Of a stretch of 64,000 nucleotides of DNA, positions 1 through 11,548 are shown piece after piece. Below the pieces are notes generated by a model. That model saw only the letters and a list, made by a program, of their open reading frames with translations. It did no database searches and was not told the origin of the DNA. This DNA comes from Erythroxylum novogranatense (taxonomy: Eukaryota; Streptophyta; Magnoliopsida; Malpighiales; Erythroxylaceae). The DNA lies in assembly GCA_029891385.1 (NCBI GenBank), contig JAIWQS010000236.1, positions 1,351,501 through 1,415,500 on the forward strand, written 5' to 3'. How positions within the stretch are numbered: position 1 is the first letter of the stretch; the number at the start of each line of letters is the position of its first letter. Both the position numbers and the translations under genes were made by a program.

Positions 1-944
1 GTTAAGAAATAGTGATTTGATATGATATGGGAGTTCTTGACACAAGAAGTGAATAATTGTGAATAATTTGAGATATAAGTATGATGAGGAATTAGTTAAG
101 AAAGTGAGTGACTAGGTCTTTGAAAAGAAATTATTTGAGAGAATGTGTTACTTGGAGATTACTTTAAGTAAGAATTTGAGAACGAAATTCTTTAAGAGAG
201 AGAAATATTGGACCCGATCTTTTAGTAGAATTTAGAAATATTAAATGAAATTAAATGGGTGTTTTTGAGTATGTATGTGTTGTGGGTGTTTTAGAGTTAA
301 ATGAAATTGATGTGAAAAGAAGTTGATTTTGGTTTTTGATGACTTAGAAATTTTTAATAAATTTATGTGTGTAAGGGTACCATGACAATTATAGTGAATA
401 AATTGATTTGAATGGAAGTTGAAAAGCAAGAAATGAATAGTAAAAATGTGAGATTTTGGAGAATTGTAAGTCTAAAATTTTTGGGATGAATTGTAACAGA
501 GAGTTGACTTTTTGATGTAAAATCTTTGTGAAATTTTTTGGGTTGATTTAGGCAAATTTTGATAAAATAATCTTCATGAAAGTTGTAGCTTCTGTTGATA
601 GATTTCTATCGCTACGAAGTATGACATTTTTTGATATTAGTATTGAAAGTTATGATCATTCGAATTTAAGTCATTTTGCTTTGTGTTTGGAAAATGCTCA
701 TAAGTGTAGATTTGTGTGTACTGTGTTTTGAGGAAAATTCTGGACTGATATGGTTTGAATTAGATTAAGTGGTCTACATAAAAGTTATAGAGAATTTGCA
801 TAGCTTTTAAATGATGTAAAATATGTTGTTTGTGGATGTGGGAATTGAAAGATATGGAATTTTGAAGATTGGATGTGGTATAGGACGACAAATTTCTGGG
901 TAGAAACTTTGATTGAAAAATTGACCTAGTTAGAGGTTGAAATT
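1..944 (+). repeat. Non-coding LTR-like repeat, partial
   Basis: No convincing coding frame. The run of short phrases such as 'gttgtagct' followed by 'aaagttatg' resembles the interior of the solo-LTR-like element at 26290-29459 in the same orientation. It is cut by the window start and stops at the TGTAACACCCC terminus at 945. Assignment to that family is by eye and tentative. Confidence 0.35.
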
Positions 945-2328
945 TGTAACACCCCACTCCCGTAAGACCCGGACCCGACATCGATGGTGATATCCGAATC
1001 CGCGCCCTACCAGGATGGGATGCTACGCCACTCAGTCAAAACATAGTACAAAAATTTTGTTTTGAAACAATCATACACTTACATATATGAATGTCGCGGA
1101 AGACAGAATACATAACCAATTTCGTAAATACAATGACCATAAGGGTCCTCAATTAAACATTTCGCCATAACATAAAAGCAAAGTCTTTACTCTAAGGCAG
1201 ACACAACTGATCCCGTCCTCAACTGGCACTCCATGCTCTCTATACGCCCGTTACCTGACGGGGCATTCTTCTGAGTCCTGAAACCAATTGCAAATTTGAA
1301 TGAGTTTTTGCAAACTCAATGAGTGACCATCATCGATGATCCACTTACTAAAATACAGAATTCAAAAAGAACTTATGTTCTCATTGTTTCTCTTTGATCT
1401 CGTTTACAATTCTATTTCTGTCTCGTAATATATTTTCTCCAAAAATTTCACATTTTACCCATTTACAAAAATCTATATTCATGTCTTCAACTCGCTTATT
1501 ATCCAATTATCATTGTCTGAGACTTAGTGCCTAAACTATCCCATCGAAGGGATCAATAATATCGGACCCCTATCCAATACTGGATACCGGGTTCATTATA
1601 CGCAAAGCCTAAGGCTCTGTATCAATCATGAACTCGAAGTTCATTTCCGCACGTTGAGCCAAAAACTCTAATATTCCGTACGACACTAAGCATATCACAT
1701 TCAGTCGCACATTCTCTAATTAAGAGTATCCCATAACTGTTTTCACATCAGTGTGTGGCATATCGCCTATCACTCAATCAGACATATCAGAATAATTTTA
1801 GTCTGTAACTCATTATCAATAATCAGACAATGTCAAAATAATTGTAGTCAGTAACCCATTATCAATAATCAAATAATATCAGAATTATTACAGTTAATAA
1901 CCCATTATCAATAATCACACATTATCAGAATTATTGCAGTCAATAACCCATTATTAATTTATAACAGTGTGGCTACCAAGCATTTATACTGTCCTGATAA
2001 GGGCACATTAATCAGTGAACGCGTCTTAGGGGTAAGAGAGTCATCTAGGTATGCACTACTTCCTACTCGTATTAGGGATAGGAGAGCGCTCTGGGTATGC
2101 ACTATGCCCTTTCGAAACTGTCCCATTTAGGGCTCATTAATCAGTGAACGCATCTGAGGGATAGGAGAGCCCTCTGGGTATGCACTACTTCCCACGCGTA
2201 TTAGGGATAGGAGAGCCCTCTTGCCAAAATTATAACTTTTCTATTTCAATTTAGAAATTCCGACCCCGACTTTTAGGGACTGTATCGCGGTACCCACATT
2301 GCAAGAGGACCCTCTGTGCAGTGTTACA
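945..2328 (-). mobile_element. TGTAACACCCC-family terminal-repeat element (solo-LTR-like), 1.4 kb
   Basis: It starts TGTAACACCCC and ends GTGTTACA, so it has the TG...CA ends of an LTR and a short terminal inverted repeat. The phrase 'ctcaatgagtga' followed by 'gatgat' (about 1316-1340) recurs in the element at 31936-35840 and, reversed, in the one at 26290-29459, so all three belong to one family; this copy reads on the minus strand. Flanks are aaatt and atttt, a poor target duplication. Besides the 46-bp tandem array at 1788-1960, the segment 2020-2225 repeats phrases such as 'ggataggagagc' and 'gtatgcacta'. No coding domain was seen. Confidence 0.5.
1788..1960. repeat. 46-bp tandem repeat, about 3.8 copies
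   Basis: The phrase 'aacccattatcaataatca' and its variants recur with unit starts near 1788, 1834, 1880 and 1926, giving an exact 46-bp period. It lies inside the 945-2328 element. Confidence 0.8.
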
Positions 2329-2391
2329 ATTTTGCACTTTCCTTATCACAACTGGTGATAAGTGAAGCATTAACTTGCAGTGTGCAAGTCT

Positions 2392-2547
2392 TTACATCGT
2401 AAGTCTTTTTATAAGATCAATTTCTACATCATATCGATCTTCGATAGCTCCATAACAGTCATAAGACTCAAGCAGGGCTTGCATTTGAAGTTTCCAGATG
2501 GTGAAGTCTTCCTTACTAGTGAAGACATCCATTGCTTTTCCTACCAT
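2392..2547 (-). pseudogene. Copia gag N-terminal fragment
   Basis: Read on the minus strand from the ATG at 2545-2547, a 51-residue frame contains 'FTIWKLQMQALL', the N-terminal gag signature of Ty1-copia elements (DUF4219-like region). It ends at an in-frame TAA (2392-2394), so only the first part of gag survives. It lies just downstream, in element orientation, of the primer-binding site at 2653-2664 and LTR at 2669-3349. The rest of the element is missing; the 945-2328 element follows. Gag would package element RNA in cytoplasmic particles; this fragment cannot. Confidence 0.7.
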
Positions 2548-2652
2548 TTTGAATGTAGTTTAAAGAAGCAAGAGATGATGTTGACTTACAAAAATTCTTG
2601 ATGAACCTTGATACTTTGAGTAGCCAAGAAATGCCCAGGAAGTTATGGATTA

Positions 2653-2664
2653 GCTCTGATACCA
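2653..2664 (-). other. Primer-binding site, initiator-Met tRNA
   Basis: On the minus strand it reads TGGTATCAGAGC, a perfect 12-base complement to the 3' end of plant initiator tRNA-Met, the usual primer of copia reverse transcription. It lies 4 nt inside the adjacent LTR end. Confidence 0.85.
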
Positions 2665-2668
2665 CTGA

Positions 2669-3349
2669 TGTTAGGTTCTTTGGGTTATGCTGTTATCTTT
2701 TCAACCAAAGATTGATTAAAGAAAATTGTTTTGTAGGAAGTGAAATTTGCAGAAAAGTAAACAACACAGAGTTTTACTTAGTTCGATAGCTTAAATGCTA
2801 TCTACATCCAAGAATCTCAAACTTGTGGTTCAACTAGTATCAAGAATAGAGTAAGTTTACAAGAGATTGAGTGTTTTCTAAAACACTTGCAAAGAATCTA
2901 TGAACTCTCTAATACCCTAAGATTTGTACTCTAATAACTCTCTAACTTTCTCTTTATTACTATCACTCTCAGATTTTAATTACAATAAATGTGTTCAAAT
3001 GAGTCTTCTGTGTTTGATGCTTGAGGTTTGTCTTATTTATAGGACTTGATGGCAATTGCTTTCAGTGGTGGCTTCAAATATCAAGTATGATTCATGTGCC
3101 CCTCAAATGATCACTAATGCACCATACTCTGCGTATGTGTTAATATGACAGCATTTTGGATAGCTTCTGTCTTGTGCTACTCACGTGTCTTGCTAAGCCA
3201 GAACTCTAAACTCCTTTTGTTTCTAATTCGAAAGCCTTACCTTCTTTCTTCTTCAATGTTCACTCATCACACACTTCTTTAATCTTCATTTCTTTCTTCT
3301 GTTGTATCTTCGTTGAAGATTGACGGAGAATCTGATGAATATCACCGCA
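2669..3349 (-). mobile_element. Copia 5' LTR
   Basis: This is a 681-bp LTR on the minus strand. Its inner end (CCTAACA) sits next to the primer-binding site, and a TGCGGTG outer end is likely at 3349. A TATA box (TATAAATA on the minus strand, 3034-3041) lies mid-LTR, as expected for the U3/R border. The outer boundary is inferred; no matching 3' LTR is in the window. Confidence 0.6.
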
Positions 3350-3359
3350 AATCATTAAT

Positions 3360-3530
3360 TATTTGTAAATAAATTTGTTATTTTTTGATTATTTATTTTA
3401 TAAATAAATCAAAATTATTACTAATAGTTAATAAAAATAATTTAAATTGGTTATCTAATTAATTTATAATATTGAATTGTCTTTAAATTTTATCTATTAT
3501 TTTATTATTTATGTAATAGAAGTATAATGA
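3360..3530. repeat. AT-rich block shared with 22010-22180
   Basis: About 170 bp containing 'aataaatttgtt', 'attactaatagtta' and 'aatttataatatt' matches 22010-22180 in the same order and orientation, at roughly 80% by eye. Each copy lies near a BAHD locus. It may be an old transposon fragment or part of a duplicated gene flank. Confidence 0.55.
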
Positions 3531-3864
3531 CCACATTATTCTCATGTAGACATCGATTAAAATTAGTATTTCGCTTATTTGAGGTCAATTAAATTTATTT
3601 TTCGTAACGTGCATAGTTTTAGGAAGCTCTTGGAACGCATTTAAAGGATCAACATCATCTTCATTACTGGTTGTCTATAAACAAAACAAATAAACAATAG
3701 AGTATGTAAACTCATTATTGATTCAATCACAATAGGTTAATGTAATAAAAAATAAAGTTCAAAGTTTAGAGACGTTCCATTAAGAAATATTTCAATTATT
3801 TTTTTTAAATTTAATAATAATAATTTTAAAGCTAGCCATACCGTGTGTTCTAAAGAAATGCCAA

Positions 3865-4190
3865 GATCCTGCCTGGCATGAGATCTTTTGTCCTATTTTG
3901 TCTGGTACCTTCTGTCACAACAACATCTTAACCATTTAAATTTCCTCTCCCTTAGTTATTGTATGGTTGGGATGTTGTTGGGACAGAGGGTACTGGACAA
4001 AATGGGACAGAAGAGTTGAACCCGATCTCGTCAGGATCAATTCTTCTGCCTCATTTTACCCAGTACCTTCTGTCCCAATAATATCCCAACCATATAATAA
4101 CTAAGAAAGAAAAAATTTAAATGGCTAGGATGTTATCGAGACAGAAGGTACTGGCAAAATAGGACAGAAGATCTCATGCCGATCCCGCCC
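3865..4190. mobile_element. Double-hairpin MITE, Mutator-like
   Basis: The unit 3875-4180 begins GGCATGAGATCTT and ends with its reverse complement. Inside are two consecutive hairpins built from the same roughly 50-bp arm ('tgtcctattttg', 'taccttctgtc', 'aacaacatc'), so four related arms alternate in orientation. The flanks gatcctgcct (3865-3874) and gatcccgccc (4181-4190) match at 8 of 10 positions and look like a 9-10-bp target duplication, typical of Mutator-like elements. There is no coding capacity. Confidence 0.7.
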
Positions 4191-4554
4191 TAGGAGTAGA
4201 AGAAGAATGCTGATGCTAGTCACAGGAGAATGTCAGGTTGATTGCTGAATGCTAGTCACACACATGGTATGCCTTGCTTTAAAAGCACTGCCACTTAAAA
4301 GACAGAAACAGAGATTACTATACGCCGTACACACACCCCAGCGAACAATATACCGTACAAACACGTCTCTAAAATGTCACATCAACTGTCATTCAACACA
4401 AGACACCAACGTGCCTATACTGAAGTCTGAAGCCACTGACACAAATAATCAACCACACCTCGTACAAATTAGAACATGACCTGAAACACGAGTTGAGTTG
4501 CTTAAGACTAGGATTTACACTTATTAAACAGAAACTAACTTATTAATTCCTGCG
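4191..4554. other. Intergenic, 3' flank of BAHD copy 1
   Basis: Short frames only. No domain, repeat or clear polyadenylation signal recognised. Confidence 0.5.
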
Positions 4555-5871
4555 TTACACGTTAACAAGTCTGGCCTCAGGTTTGAGCTCCTTGAACAAG
4601 GAAACAGACGGGAGTGATGAGAAAAATTCATGAAGCTCCTCGTCATTTTCGAAATTGGCCATGACCTCATCTTTCAGATGAATATATATTTCTAATTCAC
4701 CTTCTACTTTAGAATCGAAAAACGCGATAAAGTTATGGTATGGCCAACCTGCCATGCCTATCCAAGCAGGCTTTCCCCAACCAAAGTCAATATCATATAG
4801 AGGAAATCTGCAACAACTCGTAAAAACAATCGACGTTACATTTTCTTCAACTAATTTCTCGGCCCTTTTCTTCATGATATCCAGATACTCCTCTCCTTTT
4901 AGATTCTTCACGTACTCAGCATCTACACTACTAATCGTTTTTCTCATCTGACCTATAATACCATAGCACCCGTCATTAGCTCTACTGTCAGCAACTGCCA
5001 CCACAGGCTCGATTATAATGTTCCCAAAGTGCTGTTCTGACAGAGGAGGGTCCATCCTCGGCCGCAGGTTTATTGGATGATGCACCACATAAGTTCTATC
5101 TGATGAGTTTACTAACTATGTTGCAGACATGATCCTGCTGGTAATGAAAGCTGTTAATGCCTCAATCTTTGATGGCCGTGTTGTCTCACCATATCGATCC
5201 CTTAGAACTGCTATGCTCTCTGCATTGCACACAAACCACTTGGCACTCACACTGTCCTTTACAACCTCGAAATTATGATCAAAATCGCCTATGTTAACCG
5301 GTAGGAATCTCGCCGCCAAATCAAAACGAGGTGGAGTTATTTGGTTGCGCCCGCGAGCAATTGATCCCCAGCTCTTGAGGAAATTGACTGATGACATTCC
5401 ATCCCCAATCTTGTGCTGAAAGTGAAGTCCAATCACGGTTCCACCACAATCAAAGTGCGTGACCTGAACAACAGCAAGTAGGTCATTGACTTGACTGTTC
5501 TCAAATGGAAGCAACTTATTGAGATCGTCGAGATTTCGATGTTGGATAACATCAAAAATGTTGCCTTTAGCCTTTGCTTCTACAAACTGGACTCCCTCGT
5601 CATTACATTCTACAAAGTTGTAGTTATCTCTGAAACGCCCTGCCAAAGGGTAAAATTTGGACAATGTCTGAGACAATGATTTCTTAACAAGTTCAGCTCT
5701 TTCTTTGCTGGAAACATTTGTTGCTTGTCCAGAATAAAAAAAGAGCCAAGGTATGAAAATAGGGACCATGACTTGATCTAAAGAGGAAAGCTGGTATCGG
5801 CGTAGATGGTTTGGTGTAGAAGAAGATGGCTTCACAATACTCTGAGCGACCAACTCTACTTGAGTTGTCAT
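4555..5871 (-). pseudogene. BAHD acyltransferase copy 1, one in-frame stop
   Basis: BAHD enzymes transfer an acyl group from acyl-CoA to an alcohol or amine in the cytosol. The frame is collinear with the intact copy at 52541-53857 from 'QYQLSSLDQV'-like N-terminus to the C-terminus. The catalytic HxxxD motif (HKIGD, residues 153-157 from the Met at 5871) and the structural DFGWG motif are both present. One TAG at 5116-5118, after RIMSAT, interrupts it; both sides are in the same frame. The aligned residue in the intact copy is Gln, so one C-to-T change (CAG to TAG) explains it. Start: alignment favours ATG 5871 (MTTQVEL); an in-frame upstream ATG at 5904 adds 11 residues. It is the most divergent of the four copies. 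It could be a pseudogene, a null allele or a sequencing error. If translated to the stop it would lack the C-terminal half, including DFGWG. Confidence 0.85.
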
Positions 5872-5904
5872 TCTTCTTTTAAAAATGTTCCAAAGGAGCT
5901 TCAT

Positions 5905-6690
5905 AGTGAATGTACACTCGATTGTGTATCGTGAAAGGCGGCTAGCAAGGAACTGGGGATATGGCGAGCACTTGACTGGTTATTGATTTAGGTTTCAGGG
6001 TTCTAACATTGAAGCTCTGAGCGCCGTTCCATTGTCGAGTGCCTCGTATATATCAGTTCCAGAGACCTCGTGTCCTGTAGTCCAACCTGGAATCCCGATT
6101 CCCGAAACCTAATATATAAAACCTTTAATTAGTCCATTAATCTTTTTATTGTATGCGTAAATAAATCTTTCTATTGTATTACATTTTGATTTTACATCTC
6201 TGGGGTCGCAGATACTCTAGCCTATATAATCCACGATGTCACATGGCCTACTTGCATATTATGTACAACTATACACCAAAAAATAACATAAGATCCGTTG
6301 GCTGTTTATAAAATCAAGACTAACTTCTATATAATATAAATATATATAAGATTTACTTCTCAGGCCGTCACATGCATGCTTCAGTTCAATTAATTTAGAG
6401 TAATAAGGAGACAAGAACATCAACCCCACTAGGGTTTAATCAACCGAGCAAAATATATGTCAATTAGATAACAAGTATTTAATCCTATAGTGATTTGTTT
6501 GTTGAATAATAAATTGAAGTTTTGGATCTTGGGAAATATTAAAGGGTGAGAATAGGTTAGGGAACAAAAAGAAAATATCATTAAACTAAAATAATTCTAC
6601 GATTGATTATCATCGCACAATTAACCTCAACTCGATGAACTTCTAAATTTATCTCCTAGAATTGGTAACAAATGACATTCACGCTCATAA
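5905..6690. other. Upstream flank of BAHD copy 1
   Basis: No gene. A minus-strand TATATA-type motif lies at 6047-6053, roughly 175 nt before the preferred start. Promoter function is possible but unsupported. The sequence becomes very AT-rich towards 6690. Confidence 0.4.
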
Positions 6691-6924
6691 CTAATGTTTT
6701 AAAAATCGAATTGGATATCGAACCAATCAAGAAAATGTTTAAAGTTTAAATATTTAATTAGTAGTATACCACTATAAAATCGATATATAATAAATAAGTA
6801 GTAAATCTTATAAGAATAAGTAAAATAAAATATTTTATTGAAATAAAAATACACCAATGTCTTATTATGTAATAAACTAATAAAAAATATGAGTCTAATA
6901 TAAAACTTAAAATAACAATAAAAA

Positions 6925-9600
6925 TCAAAATTGTATTTTTGAATGAGATTGTGTCTCGTCATCGTTAAAAGCTTCAAATTCTGCAACGCTATTTAAATAT
7001 TCGTAAACTACATTTTCATCCAAAGTATTTGTATTAACTTCTTCTATTGCACTAAAATAAATTACAAATTAGTAATGTGTGAAATTATTTTCAATTGTAA
7101 ACTTGTAATACACTAAACTTTTAACTTAAATATAATCAAAATAAGATATGAACTGACAATCAGTAGATGTTCTTAATTCATTCATTGTGACAAATGCATT
7201 TTCTTCATGAATTGTTTTTTTAAGTTCATTATAATCAAGATTAGGTGATGGTTCTTTTTCTTCGATCCAAAAATCAATATCTTCAATACAATCAATATCA
7301 ACTGGATCATATGTTCTCTTCTTACTAAGCGCTCTGAATACATAATAGGAAAATTATAAAGTAAAAAATAAAAATAAAATTATTGAAATAAAAACAAAAC
7401 TATAAAATACTTGTTCTTCATTCTCATATTATAGGTAAACTATAAAAAATGCCCTCAAGAGGTGTGGCTCGATGATTGAGAGCAGAGCTTGACTTTGGTT
7501 AGGTCCCAGGTTCGATTCTATGCTAGCCCCTCTTGTAAAAGCCTGGGGCAGCCGAGGTTTTACCTGTAGATGGAGAACTAGTTGGGCCCTCAATGATGAG
7601 ATGCGTCCGCTTGGCACGTCTGTGGGGTGGTGCGCCAGTTGGGCCCTCAGAGAGGTATGCCCGCTGGTCTGCCTACGGATTTCTCGAATAAAAAAAAAGG
7701 TAATGTAAATAAGGTCATTAAGTCTTTTATGTTCCAAATGTTTTCATTTCTTTATATTAATATGTTTAAAAACACTTCAATTATGTTCACAACCTGATGC
7801 AGAAGCTATTTAACTGAGTAACTTAATAGCGAGTTTTCTCAATGTTGGAGCATTGTTACTGAATAATCTCCATCACTCATATGTATTTTAAATTATTTTA
7901 AATTAATAAGTAAATAATGAATTAAAAGTATAAAACTTACCTGGCTGCATTTTTTCATCAAAAGTTCTCTATTTATTGATGATCTAGTAAAACTCTCTAA
8001 ACCTTCACAATACAATTTAATTTCATTTATCGCTTGTGATTGTTCTTCAATAGAGAAAATACTTTTGTATTCAATCACATCAAACAAATCGCCAATAATA
8101 TTAATTGTACGTGCTTATCCACTATATAAACAATAAGGATTGAGAAAATAAGTTGTTAAGTGAATCTTTTGAGTAAGATGTTTACCCCATCGTCAATCAA
8201 TAATATCTATATAAGGCTTGTACAACTTCTTATTTTCTTTAAAAAGATTTATAATTGTTTTGTGAGCTCTATACATACCATCATATATGTACCCAAAGAT
8301 GACTTCTCATCTGAGTTAACAATCCTTAACAGTCTTATAAACGAAGCCACAATCTGCACAATGATCAAGCAAGCATCCCAAAATTTATTATCTAGAATAA
8401 TATCACAAACTTCTTTTCCTTTTCACTCTTTGATAATTTATGACTTGAAAAGTGTTTACTTGTTACTAAATTTTGAAGTAGTTGTTTATGTTCATAAAAA
8501 CTTTTCAAAGTAATAAATGTAATTACAAACCTGGTAGCAGGTGGACGCACGATCTCAACTCAATCTTCTTACTTTCTTAACTAAGACAAAAATATAACAT
8601 GATTATATACAAAAATTGTGATCTTAGATGCATGTGAAGCAAGACTAAAAATATGGTCTACACCACCAATATTTGTTAAAATAAGATTTATACAATGAGC
8701 AGCTCATTAAGACCAATAAATATGCTCATACTTTGATTGTAATAAGTACCCAGCCGATAGATAATTAGCAACATTATTTATATCAAAATGCACAATATTC
8801 TTTGGTCCAACCCACTCGATAATTTCATATAATAATTCAGATAAAACATTAGCGCTTTTTACCATGTCAGAAGCATCAACAGACTTGATAAAAGTTGTTC
8901 CAATAGTATAATAAACTAAGATATTAATTAAAGTTCTTTGTGTTTGATCAATTAACCCATCTGCCATAATAGTGCATCATGTTGATTTCCAACTAGATTT
9001 ATATGTATCCACAATTAACTAGCATTCTCATTTTAAATTTCGAAGCAAAGGCACACACAGCTCATAATAAGATGATACCTTAAATTTTGGACCTATTACT
9101 GTTGTAGCATCAATTGCTTCTTGAAAATATGATGAATTTAAACCATTTAAAAGAATACATGAATGAGAGAATCATCTAGCCCATGCTCTTTTACATCATA
9201 AAACAACACCCTTATCAACCATAAAACTTTTTTAGACTAGGTTAAGAACTAAGAGTAGTTCTTGGAGAAAGATAAAAATCTATATTAGTAGTAACTTTTT
9301 TTTTCCTTTATCTAATACCTATGATGTTTCATCATCTTCAAAAGATATATCATGAGCTTCTTTATTTTTCCTTTTTTACTTGTTACTATAAATATTTTTC
9401 AATCATATCACATACATTAAGTGGTATTTTTTTACAAGAAGCAATATTATCCTTAACACCAATAAGATGTTCTTCCATTCTAAAAATTCCTTCCCCTTTA
9501 AATATTCTACCGTAAAACATACAGTCATATTGGATATTCCCATCAGATGCTTGAGAAAAAGAAAATTAATTCCATACTGGATTGAACTTATCACGCGTAA
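6925..9600 (-). pseudogene. hAT-family transposase remnant (BED, DUF659, hATC)
   Basis: Degenerate exons in hAT order on the minus strand. Around 9390-9545 is a BED-type finger region ('FKGEGIFRMEEHLIGVKD', one expected Cys replaced by Tyr). Around 8700-9100 is a DUF659 block with 'VDTYKSSWKS', 'QTQRTLINILVYY', 'KSVDASDMVKSANVLSELL' and 'EWVGPKNIVHFD'. Around 7790-7870 is the C-terminal dimerisation region ('NNAPTLRKLAIKLLS'). 'HKRLNDLIYIT' lies at about 7705-7735, followed by two open acidic last exons (about 7145-7333 and 6925-7051; TGA at 6925-6927) with an AG acceptor before 7051. Several stops and a SINE at 7447-7698 make it dead. The family cuts and pastes DNA with 8-bp duplications. 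A possible element terminus ('ttttaaaaatcgaattgg') lies near 6694, but no matching other end was found. Confidence 0.8.
7447..7698 (+). mobile_element. tRNA-derived SINE
   Basis: It carries a pol III A box (TGGCTCGATGATTGAG, 7465-7480) and B box (GGTTCGATTC, 7509-7518) at tRNA-like spacing, a GC-richer body than its surroundings, and ends in nine A residues (7690-7698). GGTAA occurs on both sides (7434 and 7699), a weak target duplication. It lies between coding pieces of the hAT transposase, so it inserted into that element. It is non-coding and would have moved using LINE machinery. Confidence 0.75.
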
Positions 9601-10214
9601 AGGGATGATTCCATATTCTCCATTATGATTTAAGCTAAAAAGTATTTTTAAAAATTGGGTATACTATTGTTAAGGCAAAAGTATACAACTTAAATAATTC
9701 TTATTATCAATTGTAATAAAGAAGGCCAGCGGCATCAGAATGAATACATAAAAGATCAATAAATGTTCTCATTTATAAACTTTGCATCACTTCAAATAAC
9801 TTAATTGAAATATTGTTAGTTTTAATTTTGGTGTTTTAGATCAACAAATTGAATAGTTGAAAGAGTATATATAACCTAACTATCAAAACTAAAATTGATA
9901 TAAAATAGAGTTCTAAATATTACGAAATTGATATGAAATAGAATTCTAAATATTACAAAAATTTAAACCAAGTATTTCTAATTATTACATAAAACTAATT
10001 ATTACCTTAACCTTATCCCTTATCTACAAGACAAATTGAACTCTATAGCAACTTGACAACTAAATCACCATTTCACTCCTTAAATTTAAGTTATCAAGTC
10101 ACATCAAATATTTGTGAACGTATAATGAATAATGGATCAAATCCAAGAGCAACAAGAAACAAGAATCAATTTGAAGAAAAAAAAGTCAAGTTGAAACCAT
10201 CACAAACGGTACAT
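9601..10214. other. AT-rich intergenic stretch
   Basis: No gene. A short direct duplication of about 33 bp ('aattctaaatatta' variants) lies at roughly 9896-9962. Confidence 0.5.
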
Positions 10215-10385
10215 ATACACAGAAACCAACAAAATAATGGTGACCATAAAAAAAACAAACCGAGAGCAAAAACAAACCAAGAGTCGACTGGTGACCATAA
10301 CATAAACAAACCAAGAGCATAAACAAACCAACAATCGAATGGTGACCATAACAGAAACAAACCCAGAGCAGAAACACAGCAGAAT
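10215..10385. repeat. 51-bp tandem repeat, three copies
   Basis: The phrase 'ggtgaccataa' starts at 10239, 10290 and 10341, giving an exact 51-bp period. Because 51 is a multiple of 3, frames stay open on both strands here. I see no domain that would make any of them a gene. Confidence 0.75.
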
Positions 10386-11548
10386 GGACTCACTTATTGA
10401 ATTATAACTCTTTTATACCTCATGAAAATAAGCTACACTATTTTTGGATATTCCCTGTAGACTCATATGATACTCCCGGACCAAACATTTGAAATCTGCC
10501 TTCTCTTATTTGAGGTAATCTAAATTAGTTATCACCGGTTCGGATAAAATGTGATCTATATGACATGTCATGAGTAGAAAAATGACTCACTGATCTTAAG
10601 GAAACCTTCAAACTTAGGGGTGATGCTTCTACAAGGCTTCTGAGGGTGGAATTGCACCATGGATCATTTGTTCTTAAAGCCTCACTTTCCTTAAACCCAA
10701 ATCCCAGAAAACGGGTTTCCAAGTAGTTGTAATTTAGAACATGTTTTACATGTATCCTTCCAACAACAAGAAACGGTAACACTAATTAGAAGAAACATGC
10801 AAATAATGTCTTATATATGTTCGCTTTTTGAGAAGAAGGAAGGTGATAGGACTGGAGAGTGCTTTAATTTCAAGAAGTGATCCAGCAAATTGTAATCAAA
10901 TGGAGCTCCAAAGAGGTTTCATTTTAATATGGTGGGAGACATATCCCAAAAAAAGAAAACTTTAAAAACATTTTGTGATTCCTTGATTGAGCAACCTTAC
11001 CACGTTGCAGATGATCTCTTCAACAAAAGATTTAAGCTTTTAATCCTGTATCCCAACCATGGGGCTTTTATAAATGGAGGACTGAAATATTTGGTTTTTA
11101 ATTTAATATATTAATTATTTTTCGAGTTTTGACACAACACTGGATGACAGATTGTAGTAGAGCTACACTGCATGCTATACTTTGAAACCAACACTTGACC
11201 AACCTTCTAAATATTAGATTCACATACCACAACGAAGTCTTATCCTATTAGAGACTTGCATAATAATCAGATATCAACAGACATGTTAAACATTTTATGT
11301 AAAGGCATGGCAAGGAAGCTTGCTAAATTATCTTAATGCAGAAGGAAGAGTGCAAAGTGAATGTTGAAATTAAAAATCAAGGTCAATAGAAGTAATCGAA
11401 AGTTTTCTATTACTTATCGTTTTATCAGTTGCAACTCGAAAAGTCCCAGGAATGGAGAATCCACCACCACCACTCATAGTAATTCCATGCAATATAGCCA
11501 TCTAAGGAATGCTTGCTACAATATAAGCTTTTTTCGGGCTTCCCACCT
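10386..11548. other. Intergenic, unassigned
   Basis: Short frames only. No domain or repeat structure recognised. Confidence 0.4.

Noticed and set aside
1788..1960. CRISPR-like regular repeats
   Set aside because: The 46-bp units are contiguous without unique spacers, and the context is plant transposon DNA.
7465..7518. tRNA gene suggested by A and B boxes
   Set aside because: No cloverleaf or anticodon stem. The boxes continue into a roughly 250-bp body with a poly-A end, so it is a SINE.
8160..8513. 117-codon plus-strand frame
   Set aside because: It lies antisense to hAT transposase exon remnants and has no domain of its own.
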